This document shows positions 26,036-35,047 of a stretch of DNA of 64,000 nucleotides, piece after piece; position 1 is the stretch's first letter, and every line of letters starts with the position of its first letter. The DNA lies in contig NZ_LMFY01000001.1 of the NCBI RefSeq assembly GCF_001426995.1, positions 1,330,470 to 1,394,469 on the forward strand, in the 5' to 3' direction. The stretch is from Microbacterium sp. Root553 (GTDB lineage Bacteria > Actinomycetota > Actinomycetes > Actinomycetales > Microbacteriaceae). The notes beneath the pieces were generated by a model. It was not told the DNA's origin. It did not search any database and saw only the letters and a program-made list of their open reading frames with translations. A program made the position numbers and the translations under genes.

Positions 26036-26967
26036 CCCTTCACCGCGCCCTCCTGCACGCCACGGAAGAAGAAGCGCTGCGTGAACGAGAACATGATGAT
26101 GATCGGCACGAGCGCGATCATGGTGCCGGCGGCGATCAGGCGCGGATCGACCGAGAAGCTGCTGTTGAGGTACGCCATGCCGACCGTCAGCGTGTACTTC
26201 GACGGGTCGGAGAGCACGATCAGCGGCCAGAGGTAGTCGTCCCAGGCACCGATGAAGGCGAAGATCGCGACGACCGAGACCATGCCGCGGATGTTCGGCC
26301 ACACGATGTGACGGATGCGCTGCCAGGTCGTGGCGCCGTCGACGGTCGCGGCATCCAGCACGTCCTTGGGGATCATCCGACAGGCGGTCGCGATGAGCAG
26401 GACGTTCATCGCGCCGATCGCGCCGGGCAGGAAGACGCCCCACAGGGTGTCGGCGAGGCCGAGCGCCCTGATCGTGAGGAAGTTGCTCGTGACGGTGACC
26501 TCGCCGGGGAACAGCAGGGTGGAGAGCAGGATGGCCATGACGATCCACTTGCCGCGGAACTTCATGCATCCGAGGGCGTAGCCGGCGAACGTGGCGAGCA
26601 CGACGTTGCTCACGACGGTGCCGATCGACACCAGCAGCGAGTGCCATGCGTAGAGGTACACGGGCACGACGTCGGCGACCGTGAGGTAGTTCTGCAGGGT
26701 CGGATCGCGCGGGATCAGGTCAGGGGGAAAGGAGTAGATGTTCTCCTGGGGTCCCTTGAACGAGGTCGAGAGCTGCCAGACGAACGGGCCGATGACCAGC
26801 ACCAGCACCAGCAGCAGCAGGGCGTAGCGCCCGATCAGCCCGCCGAGCGTCGGGGTGCTGAAGTCGCCGGAGCCGCGACGGCGGAAGATGCGCTCACGGG
26901 TGGCGGGTGGCGTCCGATCGTCGGGGCGCCGCTCGGGGTCGAGGCGGGGAGGGGTGAGCGTGCTCAT
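26032..26967 (-). CDS. ABC sugar importer permease (MalG-type), mannoside locus
   Basis: 311 residues; a 60-residue charged N-terminal tail, then six spans and the EAA loop VLDAATVDGATTWQRIRHIVWP. Ends QRFFFRGVQEGAVKG, as usual in MalG-type proteins. ATG overlaps the stop of the partner permease (ATGA). Second half of the importer for the predicted mannose glycan. Confidence 0.9.
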   Translation of the reverse strand: MSTLTPPRLDPERRPDDRTPPATRERIFRRRGSGDFSTPTLGGLIGRYALLLLVLVLVIGPFVWQLSTSFKGPQENIYSFPPDLIPRDPTLQNYLTVADVVPVYLYAWHSLLVSIGTVVSNVVLATFAGYALGCMKFRGKWIVMAILLSTLLFPGEVTVTSNFLTIRALGLADTLWGVFLPGAIGAMNVLLIATACRMIPKDVLDAATVDGATTWQRIRHIVWPNIRGMVSVVAIFAFIGAWDDYLWPLIVLSDPSKYTLTVGMAYLNSSFSVDPRLIAAGTMIALVPIIIMFSFTQRFFFRGVQEGAVKG

Positions 26968-27890
26968 GCGGAGACCTTCGCCTTCTTCTCGCGGTTCATG
27001 AACGCGATCGCGGCCATCGGAAGCAGGGTGAGCAGGAAGAGGGCGACGCTGATCGCGGAGGCGTAGCCGATGTTGCCGTTGAGTCCGGATCCGACCTGGC
27101 GGATCAGCATCACCAGCGACAGGTCGTACCCGCCGGGGCCGCCGGTGCCCTTGGAGAGCACGTCGAGCTCGGCGAAGACCCTCATGGCCGATACCGCGAT
27201 GAGCACCGCGATGAGGAGCATCGCGCCGCGCACCGAGGGGATCGTCACCGAGAGGAAGCGGCGGAACGCGCCCGCGCCGTCGAGCATGGCGGCCTCGTGC
27301 AGCTCCTTGCCGACGTTCCCGAGGGCGGCGAGGTACACGACCATGTAGTAGCCGAGTCCCTTCCAGACGGTCAGCAGGATCGCGCAGCCGAGCAGCAGCC
27401 ACCGGTCCACCAGGAAGGCCATCGGACGGTCGATGACGCCGAGGAACTCCAGCGTCTGGTTGATGATCCCGCGGCTGTCGAACAGCCACGTCCAGATCAG
27501 CGCCACCACGACGACGGAGGCGATGACGGGGAAGTAGAACGTGGTGCGGAAGAACGCGATGCCCGGCAGCTTCTTCTGCACGAGCATGGCCAGCAGCAGC
27601 GGGAGGATCGTGAGCAGCGGCACGCACACCACCACGTAGATGATGCACGTGGTGAGCGCGTTCCAGAACATCTCGTCGGCGAACATCCGCTCGTAGTTCG
27701 CCCCGCCGACGAACGCGGGGGCGCGCAGGGGCTTGGCATCGGTGAAGCTCAGGAAGACGGTGTTGAGGAACGGCCAGAGCGCGAACACCAGCACCCAGAC
27801 GACGGCGGGGCCGAGGAGGAGCCAGGGGGTGAACCACCTGTGCGATCGCATGCTCGTCCGACGGGTCCGGATGGCGGTGTCCGCGCTCAT
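26964..27890 (-). CDS. ABC sugar importer permease (MalF-type), mannoside locus
   Basis: 308 residues, six spans, EAA loop KELHEAAMLDGAGAFRRFLSV. It starts three bases after the binding-protein stop and overlaps the next permease by four bases, so the three transport genes are one transcript. No ATPase gene accompanies them. Confidence 0.9.
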   Translation of the reverse strand: MSADTAIRTRRTSMRSHRWFTPWLLLGPAVVWVLVFALWPFLNTVFLSFTDAKPLRAPAFVGGANYERMFADEMFWNALTTCIIYVVVCVPLLTILPLLLAMLVQKKLPGIAFFRTTFYFPVIASVVVVALIWTWLFDSRGIINQTLEFLGVIDRPMAFLVDRWLLLGCAILLTVWKGLGYYMVVYLAALGNVGKELHEAAMLDGAGAFRRFLSVTIPSVRGAMLLIAVLIAVSAMRVFAELDVLSKGTGGPGGYDLSLVMLIRQVGSGLNGNIGYASAISVALFLLTLLPMAAIAFMNREKKAKVSA

Positions 27891-27893
27891 GGC

Positions 27894-29195
27894 TTACTGA
27901 TCCACCCGGTTCGCGTTGGCGTACTCGACGATCTTGTCGAGCTGGTCCTTCGGGTCGGCCTCGCCGTTGACCGCGAGGGCGATCTGCTGCGTCATGTAGG
28001 TGGCCATGTCGGAGGTCCACTGGAACGGGATCGCCTTGGCGTCCTGCATCGCGGCGAACACCGTGTCGATCGCGGCGAGCTGCTTCTCGTCGGTGATCGA
28101 TGACGAGATGTTCGCGACCACGTCGTCGCCGCCGGCGGAGGTGCCGGGGGCGGTGCCGACGGCGAGCGACGAGAACGCGATCTGGTTCTCCTCGCTGGTC
28201 GCGAACTCGGCGAACGCGAGGGCGGCCTCCTTGTTGTCGGAGTCGGCCGACACGTTCAATCCCTGCACGTACAGCGGCGCGATGCCGAGGCGCTGGGTGG
28301 CGACGGTGTTCTCCAGCAGCGCCGGAGCGTCCTTCGCGAGGTCGGTGGTGAAGCCGGTGCCTCCGGTGGTGAAGGCGACCTTCTCCTGGATGTACGCCTC
28401 GGCGTTTCCGCCGTAGTCGCCGGTGAGGGCTTCGGCGGGCATCGCGCCTGCCGCGTACGCGTCGGCGAACTTCTGGATGATCGCGGCGGCCTCGTCGGTG
28501 TTGAAGTCGAACTCGCCGTCATCGTCGATGACCTCCATGCCTGCGGAGGTGAAGGTGTCGAGAGCGGGGATCGACGACAGCAGCTGCACCTTGCCGCCGG
28601 ACTCGTCGGCGACCTTCTCGGCGAGGGTGAGGAGTTCATCGACCGTGGTGGGCAGGTTCGCCTCGGTCACGCCGAAGGGCGCGAGCTGGGCGAGGTTCCA
28701 CCACGACGCGTCGCTGGACAGGTACCACGGCAGGCCGTAGGTGCCCTCCATCCCGGGGTACTGGCTGTAGGCCTCCCAGGCGCCGGCGTTGTAGGAGGAT
28801 TTCAGCTCGGGGTCGGCCGTCTCCAGGTCGACCAGCTTGCCGGCGGCGACGAGCGGATATGCGATGTCCGGCGGCAGGTTGAGCACGTCGGGAAGAGTGT
28901 CGGCGTTCGCCTGGCTGAGGATCTTCTCCTGGTAGCCGTCGCCCGGCTGGTCGAGCCACTCGACCGTGACATCGGGGTGCTCCTTCTCGAACGCGTCGAT
29001 GAGGTCCTCGAAGTAGGGCGTGAACTTCTCGTTCTTCAGCGACCAGGTCTGGAACTGGATCGTCCCGCTCAGCTCGCCGGACGTGTCGATGGGACCGGAG
29101 GCGCCGGTGGGGGCACCTCCTCCGGTGCAGCCGGCGAGAGCCATGGCGCCGATCGTGAATGTTGCCAGAGCGACAATGCGTGCGGGAACTTTCAT
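27894..29195 (-). CDS. CUT1-type ABC sugar-binding lipoprotein, mannoside locus
   Basis: 433 residues. Lipobox ALAGC, Gly-rich linker, then family-1 solute-binding domain (TIQFQTWSLKNEKFTPYFE, LPDVLNLPPDIAYPL, GLPWYLSSDASWWN). AGGAAG precedes the ATG at 29195. First gene of the operon with the two permeases and GH92, so the ligand should be a mannose-containing glycan. Divergent from the GH5 gene; the 212-base gap holds two operators. Confidence 0.88.
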   Translation of the reverse strand: MKVPARIVALATFTIGAMALAGCTGGGAPTGASGPIDTSGELSGTIQFQTWSLKNEKFTPYFEDLIDAFEKEHPDVTVEWLDQPGDGYQEKILSQANADTLPDVLNLPPDIAYPLVAAGKLVDLETADPELKSSYNAGAWEAYSQYPGMEGTYGLPWYLSSDASWWNLAQLAPFGVTEANLPTTVDELLTLAEKVADESGGKVQLLSSIPALDTFTSAGMEVIDDDGEFDFNTDEAAAIIQKFADAYAAGAMPAEALTGDYGGNAEAYIQEKVAFTTGGTGFTTDLAKDAPALLENTVATQRLGIAPLYVQGLNVSADSDNKEAALAFAEFATSEENQIAFSSLAVGTAPGTSAGGDDVVANISSSITDEKQLAAIDTVFAAMQDAKAIPFQWTSDMATYMTQQIALAVNGEADPKDQLDKIVEYANANRVDQ

Positions 29196-29244
29196 CGTGC
29201 TTCTTCCTCGAGGCGGGCGATGGCCGCAGGTCCGAGGTCACGGA

Positions 29245-29258
29245 CTGCAGCGCTTTAG
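29245..29258 (-). promoter_or_regulatory. Mannoside-locus LacI operator C (importer operon)
   Basis: CTAAAGCGCTGCAG on the minus strand, 50 bases before the binding-protein start. It matches the consensus CTAAAGCGCTTTAG of the four-site regulon in 12 of 14 positions. Confidence 0.6.
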
Positions 29259-29344
29259 CAGATGAAACCACCGGATGACCGCCCTGTCAAGGCGGTGGCT
29301 CCGACGAACACCGGCGGCGCGGAGAACCTCGTGCCGGTATGTTG

Positions 29345-29359
29345 CTCAAGCGTTATAGT
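29345..29359 (+). promoter_or_regulatory. Mannoside-locus LacI operator D with -10 of the GH5 gene
   Basis: CTCAAGCGTTATAG (29345-29358), a member of the CTAAAGCGCTTTAG set. It contains the -10-like TATAGT (29354-29359), so repressor binding would mask the promoter. The -35 region is poor. Confidence 0.6.
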
Positions 29360-29407
29360 GGTGCGACATGTCCTCGTCGGAGGGCTCCGTCGGAAAGGTC
29401 CGGACAC

Positions 29408-30715
29408 ATGACGCAGCGCCGCGCTCTCGATGCTCCCCTGAGATTCGGGGCGAATTACACGCCGTCGAAGGACTGGATGCATTCCTGGCTCGACTTCACC
29501 CCCGACGACGTGCGTCGCGACTTCGCCGCCCTGGCGGAACTCGGACTCGACCACGTCCGCGTCTTCCCGCTGTGGACGGTTCTGCAGCCCAACCGCACCC
29601 TGATCCGTGAGAAGGCCGTCGACGATGTGCGCGCGATGGTCGACATCGCCGCGGAGTTCGGCCTGGACGCGAGCGTCGACGTGATCCAGGGCCACCTGTC
29701 GAGCTTCGACTTCGTGCCGTCGTGGCTGTACACGTGGCACGACCGCAACATGTTCACCGATCCGACCGCGCTCGACGGGCAGGTCTCCCTCGTGCGGACT
29801 CTCGCCGGCGCGCTGCGCGATGCTCCGAACTTCCTCGGGCTGACACTCGGCAACGAGGTCAACCAGTTCTCCGCGCACACGCATCCCTCGCCGTGGCCGG
29901 TCACGACCGACGAGGCCGGCGCCTGGATCGCAGCGCTGCTCGCCGCCGCCGAGGATGCTGCGCCGGGTGCCGGGCACGTGCACAGCGAGTATGACGCGGT
30001 CTGGTACATGGACGGGCACGGCTTCACCCCGGCGCACGCCTCGCGGCTGGGGGAGATGACGACGATCCACTCCTGGATCTTCAACGGCACCGCCCAGCGC
30101 TACGGCGGTCGATCCGTCGCCTCCGATCGTCACGCCGAGTACCTGATCGAGCTGTCCCGCGCCTTCGCCACCGATCGGCAGCGGCCGGTCTGGCTGCAGG
30201 AGGTCGGCGCTCCCTCGAACTGCCTCGACGAGAGCGAGATGCCGGGGTTCCTCGAGGCCACGCTGCGTTCCGCGGTGCGTACCGAGAACCTCTGGGGCGT
30301 GACCTGGTGGTGCTCGCACGATGTGAGCCGGGAGCTGGCGGACTTCCCCGAGCTGGAGTACTCCCTCGGCCTGATCGACCAGAGTGGCGCGGCCAAGCCC
30401 ATCGGGCGCCGATTCGCCGAGCTGATCCCTGAGCTCCGGGCGCGTGCCGCGGCACCCGTGCGCGACACGGCGATCGTGGTCGAGGTCGACCCGCACGAGG
30501 TGCCTGTCAGTCGCGCGGCGCTCAGCCCCGGCGGCGCCGTCTTCCAGGCGTGGGTGGATGCCTGCGTGCGCGGCGTCGATCCCGCCTTCGTCACCTCGCT
30601 GGCAGCCCTCGATCCCGCGGCACTCGCGTCGCGCGGCATCCGCACCCTCATCCGCCCCGATCTGTCGGGCGATGCCGTCGACCCCTACGGCTCGGTCAAC
30701 ACGGTCGTCGACTGA
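29408..30715 (+). CDS. GH5-type glycoside hydrolase, candidate beta-mannosidase
   Basis: 435 residues, no signal peptide. Clan GH-A barrel: [15 protein letters not shown] at the start, [12 protein letters not shown], acid/base Glu150 in LGNEVN and nucleophile Glu265 in WLQEVGAP. Length and the closing C-terminal beta segment resemble actinobacterial GH5_18 enzymes, which cleave Man-beta-1,4-GlcNAc from N-glycan cores, but subfamily cannot be fixed by eye; an endo-mannanase is less likely for a cytoplasmic enzyme. GGAAAGG precedes the ATG at 29408. Controlled by operator D and divergent from the importer operon. Confidence 0.75.
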   Translation: MTQRRALDAPLRFGANYTPSKDWMHSWLDFTPDDVRRDFAALAELGLDHVRVFPLWTVLQPNRTLIREKAVDDVRAMVDIAAEFGLDASVDVIQGHLSSFDFVPSWLYTWHDRNMFTDPTALDGQVSLVRTLAGALRDAPNFLGLTLGNEVNQFSAHTHPSPWPVTTDEAGAWIAALLAAAEDAAPGAGHVHSEYDAVWYMDGHGFTPAHASRLGEMTTIHSWIFNGTAQRYGGRSVASDRHAEYLIELSRAFATDRQRPVWLQEVGAPSNCLDESEMPGFLEATLRSAVRTENLWGVTWWCSHDVSRELADFPELEYSLGLIDQSGAAKPIGRRFAELIPELRARAAAPVRDTAIVVEVDPHEVPVSRAALSPGGAVFQAWVDACVRGVDPAFVTSLAALDPAALASRGIRTLIRPDLSGDAVDPYGSVNTVVD

Positions 30716-30716
30716 C

Positions 30717-30744
30717 GCGGATCGCGGATCGCGGATCGCGGATC
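30717..30744. repeat. Heptamer GCGGATC tandem repeat
   Basis: Four exact copies of GCGGATC directly after the GH5 stop, plus one more copy at about 30752, between two convergent genes. No hairpin of terminator type is evident. Confidence 0.85.
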
Positions 30745-30783
30745 GCGCTGTCGCGGATCCCTCGCGCGCGGAGCGCGTCGAGC

Positions 30784-31812
30784 TCAGGCCGTGGCCGGCG
30801 GGGCGGTGCTCTCGCGGGCGCTGAGGGTCGGGGTCGGTCCCTGCGTGCTGGGCAGCGTCGTGTCCGCCTCGATCTGCTGCAGCAGCAGGGTGGCGGCCTG
30901 TTCGCCGAGCTCGAAGGTGTCGCGGGTCATCGCCGTGATGGAGGGGTTGATCAGCCCGGCGATGACCGAGTCGTCGAAAGACGCCAGCGAGACGTCCCGC
31001 GGAACGACCCGCCCCATCTCCTGCGCCACCCGGAGCCCCGCGACCGCCATCACATCGTTGTCGTAGACGATCGCGGTCGGACGCTGCCGCCCGGAGAGCA
31101 GGGTACGGGTGACGGCCGAGGCGCGCGTCGGCGAGAAGTCGGTGGTGATCACCTCTCCGGTGATGCCATCGGCGGACATCCGCTCGAGGACCTCGGCGCG
31201 CAGTCGGGTGTGCTCGAGGTCGGCGGGGCCGGCGACATACGTGATCCGGGTGTGCCCGAGGGCGGCGAGGTACGAGAACAGTGTGTCGGCCACCTCGTCG
31301 TCCGCGATCCAGACGCTGGGCACGGCTCCCTCGGGAGACGGCTTCGAGCCGATCAGCACCGCGCGCGCGTCGAGGGCGGCGATCCTGTCGCTGCGCGGAT
31401 CGTCGTCGCGAGGGTCGATGAGGATGATGCCGTCGACCTGGTTCGACGACCGCCACTGGCGATGCACCTCCATCTCCTCGCCGATGTCGCCGACGAGGCG
31501 CAGCTGCAGGCTGACCTTGCTCTGCGACAGGCGGGATTCGATGCCGGCGATCAGGTCGGTGAAGAACGCCTCGGACCCGAGCGAGCGGGCCGGGCGGGCC
31601 AGGGCGAAGCCGACCGTGTTCGCCCTCGCGCCCACGAGCGCCCTGGCGGCCGAGCTCGGCTGCCAGTGATTCTCCTCGACGATCGAGAGGATGCGCTGGC
31701 GCGTCTCGTCGCTCACTCCGGGCCGTCCGTTCAGCGCGAACGACACGGCGCCGGGAGAGACCCCCGCCATGCGCGCGATGTCGGCGATCGTGACGCGTTT
31801 GCCCAGAGCCAT
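30784..31812 (-). CDS. LacI family repressor of the mannoside locus
   Basis: 342 residues. HTH VTIADIARMAGVSPGAVSFALNG at residues 7-29, hinge SSAARALVG, then a LacI effector domain (GFALARPARSLGSEAFFTDL, VDGIILIDPRDDD). The ATG at 31812 has TGAGG five bases upstream; longer starts would read through the operator. The last 15 residues are a Thr/Pro tail. It sits between the GH5 and GH38 genes, with operator A before its own start and operator B before GH38, so it is probably autoregulated. Confidence 0.9.
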   Translation of the reverse strand: MALGKRVTIADIARMAGVSPGAVSFALNGRPGVSDETRQRILSIVEENHWQPSSAARALVGARANTVGFALARPARSLGSEAFFTDLIAGIESRLSQSKVSLQLRLVGDIGEEMEVHRQWRSSNQVDGIILIDPRDDDPRSDRIAALDARAVLIGSKPSPEGAVPSVWIADDEVADTLFSYLAALGHTRITYVAGPADLEHTRLRAEVLERMSADGITGEVITTDFSPTRASAVTRTLLSGRQRPTAIVYDNDVMAVAGLRVAQEMGRVVPRDVSLASFDDSVIAGLINPSITAMTRDTFELGEQAATLLLQQIEADTTLPSTQGPTPTLSARESTAPPATA

Positions 31813-31825
31813 GCGCCTCACACTA

Positions 31826-31839
31826 CTTGATCGGTTTAG
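31826..31839 (-). promoter_or_regulatory. Mannoside-locus LacI operator A (own gene)
   Basis: CTAAACCGATCAAG on the minus strand, 14 bases before the LacI start codon; central CG and outer CT/AG as in the other three sites. Confidence 0.6.
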
Positions 31840-31879
31840 CCCCCAGGAAGGCGATGACGGATGTCCGGGGCGATCAGCA

Positions 31880-31893
31880 CTAGATCGCTTTAG
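31880..31893 (+). promoter_or_regulatory. Mannoside-locus LacI operator B (GH38 gene)
   Basis: CTAGATCGCTTTAG, close to the consensus CTAAAGCGCTTTAG, followed by a -10-like TAGCAT (31903-31908) about 70 bases before the GH38 start. Confidence 0.6.
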
Positions 31894-31978
31894 TAAATCG
31901 GATAGCATGGACGGCAGCCGCCCCTGATCGGGCGCGCATCGAGCCCCCACTCACCGTCGAGCCCGGAGAACACCCACC

Positions 31979-34972
31979 ATGCATGACGACACCTCGCTCA
32001 CCGTCGGTCGCGTCTCGCGCGTCCTCGCAGAGCGCATCCGCCCGGCCATCCACTCCGCATCCGTGCCCCTGACGGTCGAGAGCGTCGAGCTGCCCGGTGA
32101 GCCGATCAGCCCCGCCGAGGGGCTCGCGCTCGAGTTCGCCGGGACGTCGGTTCCGAGCATGTGGGGACCGGCCTGGTCGACCACCTGGTTCCGGCTCTCC
32201 GGGCGGGTGCCCTCCGACTGGGCCGGTCGCCGGGTCGAGGCCGTGATCGACCTCGGGTTCGACATCAACATGCCGGGTTTCCAGTGCGAGGCGCTCGCCT
32301 ACCGCCCAGACGGGTCGCCGGTGAAGAGCATCAACCCGCGGAACCAGTGGATCCCCATCGCGCAGACGGCGCAGGGCGACGAGCCCGTCGAGCTGTACCT
32401 GGAGGCGGCCGCGAACCCCGTGCTCCTCGACTACCACCCCTTCCTGCCGACGCAGGAGGGCGACATCCGCACCTCCTCGCCGGAGCCCCTGTACCGGCTG
32501 CGGCGCCTCGACCTCGCCGTCTTCGAGACCGAGGTGTTCGAGCTGTCCCTCGACCTCGAGGTGCTGTTCGAGCTGCAGGCCGAGCTGCCGGCGACGTCGC
32601 CCCGCCGCATGCGCATCCTCCAGGCGATGGATGACGCGCTCGACGTGCTGGATCTGCAGCGCATCGCCGAGACCGCATCCGATGCCAGGGCCCGTCTCGC
32701 GCCCGCGCTGGCCGCGCCGGCCGAGGCGAGCGCGCACCGCATCTCCGCCGTCGGGCACGCGCACATCGACTCGGCATGGCTGTGGCCGGTGCGCGAGACG
32801 ATCCGCAAGGTCGCACGCACGACCTCGTCGATGACCACCCTCATCGAGGAGCAGCCGGACTTCCTCTACGGCATGTCCAGCGCGCAGCAGTACGCGTGGC
32901 TCAAGGAGCACCGGCCCGAGGTGTACGCGCGCGTCAAGGCCGCCGTGGCCGAGGGGCGTTTCCTGCCGCTGGGCGGCATGTGGGTCGAATCCGACACGGT
33001 GATGCCCTCGGGGGAGTCTCTGGTGCGGCAGTTCTCGTACGGTCAGCGCTTCTTCGAGCGCGAGTTCGGCATCCGCTCGAAGGGCGTGTGGCTCCCCGAC
33101 AGCTTCGGCTACTCGCCCGCACTGCCGCAGCTGATGCGTCGTGCCGGATTCGAATGGTTCTTCACGCAGAAGATCTCCTGGAACCAGCAGAACGTCTTCC
33201 CCCACCACAGCTTCCTCTGGGAGGGCATCGACGGCTCGCAGGTGTTCACGCACTTCCCGTCGATGGACACGTACAACTCGCAGCTGAGCGGCATGGAGGT
33301 CGCCAAGGCCTCTCGCCAGTTCAAGGAGAACCGGGTGTCGTCGCGGTCGATCGCGCCGGTCGGCTGGGGCGACGGCGGCGGGGGGACGACGCGTGAGATG
33401 ACCGGAAAGGCGCAGCGCCTGCAGAACCTCGAGGGCAGTGCGCAGGTCGTGTGGGAGCATCCCGACGTCTTCTTCGAGGCCGCGCGTGCCGAGATCCCGA
33501 ACCCCGCGGTCTGGGTCGGAGAGCTGTACCTCGAGCTGCATCGCGGAACCCTGACCAGCCAGCACGCCACCAAGGCCCTGCATCGCTGGGCCGAGCAGGC
33601 GCTGGTCGAGGCCGAGCTGTGGGCGGCGACGGATGCCGTGCGCACCGGTGCCGAGTACCCGACCGCGCAGATCGACCGCCTGTGGGAGACCGTGCTGCTG
33701 CACGAGTTCCATGACATCCTTCCCGGCACGTCCATCGCGTGGGTGCATCGTGAGGCGTCCGAGGTGCTGTCCCGGGTGATCGACGAGGCGCAGACGCTCG
33801 CCGGATCCGCCCGTCGCTCGCTCGCCGGCGACGGAGACCGCGAGCTGCGGTTCGTGCCGAGTTCGGTCGGAGAGGGCCGGGCCCTCGGCGCCGCGTTCCT
33901 CGAGGCGCGCGCCGAGCCGGATGTCGCGCTCGCCGAGGAGAGCGACGGCTGGCGTCTCGAGAACGACCTGGTCTCCGTGCTCATCTCCGCCGAGGGACTC
34001 ATCGTGTCGGCCGTGGACAGGGCGTCGGGCCGCGAGGTCGTGGCGGAGGGGCGCGCGGCGAACCTGTTCCAGCTGCACCAGGACTTCCCGAACATGTGGG
34101 ACGCGTGGGACATCGACAAGTACTACCGCAACAGCGTCGAGGATCTCAGCGGGGTCGCGTCGATCACGGCATCCGTCATCGACGGCGTCGCCACGGTCGT
34201 CGTCACGCGAGCCTTCTCGGAGTCGACCGTCGAGCAGACGATCACTCTCGCTCCAGCCTCGCGCACGGTGGAGCTGCGCAACGTGATCGACTGGCACGAG
34301 ACCGAGAAGCTGCTCAAGCTCGCGTTCCCGCTCGACATCCAGGCCACGCACACCGAGGCTGAGACGCAGTTCGGGTACCAGTCGCGGGTCACGCACACGA
34401 ACACCAGCTGGGAGGCGGCGAAGTTCGAGACCTCGATGCACCGATTCGTGCTGGTGCGCGAGCAGGACTTCGGCGTCGCCCTCGTGAACGACTCGATCTA
34501 CGGCTACGACACCTCCCGTGAGGTGTCCGATGACGCGGTGGCGACCACCGTGCGCCTCTCGCTGCTCCGCGCACCGCGCTTCCCCGACCCCGACACCGAC
34601 CACGGCCCGCACGAGATCGCGGTCGGCTTCGTGATCGGAGCGGACGCCGCGATCGCGACCGCCGAGGGCATCACGATGAACAGCCCGGCGGCGATCGTGC
34701 GTGGTGCGCGCGAAGTCGACCCGCTCGTCTCCGTGCTCGGCGAGGGCATCGTCGTCTCGGGCGTGAAGCTCGCGGACGACGGGTCGGGCGACGTGATCGT
34801 GCGGCTGTACGAGGCGCTCGGTCGTCGTGCGATCGGGTCGATCACGGCCGAGTTCGACCACCGGGAGATCCGCGAGGTGTCGCTGATCGAAGACGCGCTC
34901 GACGACGCGCGGGTCGGCGGTGAACTGCGCCTGCGTCCGTTCGAGGTGCGCACCCTGCGTATCGTGCGCTGA
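31979..34972 (+). CDS. GH38 family alpha-mannosidase
   Basis: 997 residues, cytoplasmic. GH38 metal and catalytic motifs: GHAHIDSAWLWP (about 258-269, His and Asp zinc ligands), GVWLPDSFGYSPALPQ (nucleophile Asp near 373) and HEFHDILPGTSI (about 575-586, distal ligands). N-terminal ancillary domain and long beta-sandwich C-terminus as in class II alpha-mannosidases of bacterial type. It removes alpha-1,2/1,3/1,6 mannose with retention. Under operator B. With GH92 and the GH5 enzyme it gives three mannose-directed activities in one regulon. No clear ribosome site precedes the ATG at 31979. Confidence 0.92.
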   Translation: MHDDTSLTVGRVSRVLAERIRPAIHSASVPLTVESVELPGEPISPAEGLALEFAGTSVPSMWGPAWSTTWFRLSGRVPSDWAGRRVEAVIDLGFDINMPGFQCEALAYRPDGSPVKSINPRNQWIPIAQTAQGDEPVELYLEAAANPVLLDYHPFLPTQEGDIRTSSPEPLYRLRRLDLAVFETEVFELSLDLEVLFELQAELPATSPRRMRILQAMDDALDVLDLQRIAETASDARARLAPALAAPAEASAHRISAVGHAHIDSAWLWPVRETIRKVARTTSSMTTLIEEQPDFLYGMSSAQQYAWLKEHRPEVYARVKAAVAEGRFLPLGGMWVESDTVMPSGESLVRQFSYGQRFFEREFGIRSKGVWLPDSFGYSPALPQLMRRAGFEWFFTQKISWNQQNVFPHHSFLWEGIDGSQVFTHFPSMDTYNSQLSGMEVAKASRQFKENRVSSRSIAPVGWGDGGGGTTREMTGKAQRLQNLEGSAQVVWEHPDVFFEAARAEIPNPAVWVGELYLELHRGTLTSQHATKALHRWAEQALVEAELWAATDAVRTGAEYPTAQIDRLWETVLLHEFHDILPGTSIAWVHREASEVLSRVIDEAQTLAGSARRSLAGDGDRELRFVPSSVGEGRALGAAFLEARAEPDVALAEESDGWRLENDLVSVLISAEGLIVSAVDRASGREVVAEGRAANLFQLHQDFPNMWDAWDIDKYYRNSVEDLSGVASITASVIDGVATVVVTRAFSESTVEQTITLAPASRTVELRNVIDWHETEKLLKLAFPLDIQATHTEAETQFGYQSRVTHTNTSWEAAKFETSMHRFVLVREQDFGVALVNDSIYGYDTSREVSDDAVATTVRLSLLRAPRFPDPDTDHGPHEIAVGFVIGADAAIATAEGITMNSPAAIVRGAREVDPLVSVLGEGIVVSGVKLADDGSGDVIVRLYEALGRRAIGSITAEFDHREIREVSLIEDALDDARVGGELRLRPFEVRTLRIVR

Positions 34973-35047
34973 GTCTGCGCTCTGCCGCCTCGCGGGCTGT
35001 CGACGCGGGCCATTGTGGTCGCCGCTGTGCGGGAGGACGATAGGCGA

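Noticed and set aside
23108..26236. Plus-strand open frame of about 1,040 codons
   Set aside because: Antisense to GH92, whose signature motifs are intact on the other strand.
29408..30715. Secreted endo-beta-mannanase
   Set aside because: The barrel fold fits, but there is no signal peptide and all neighbours act after uptake, so a cytoplasmic exo-enzyme is more likely.
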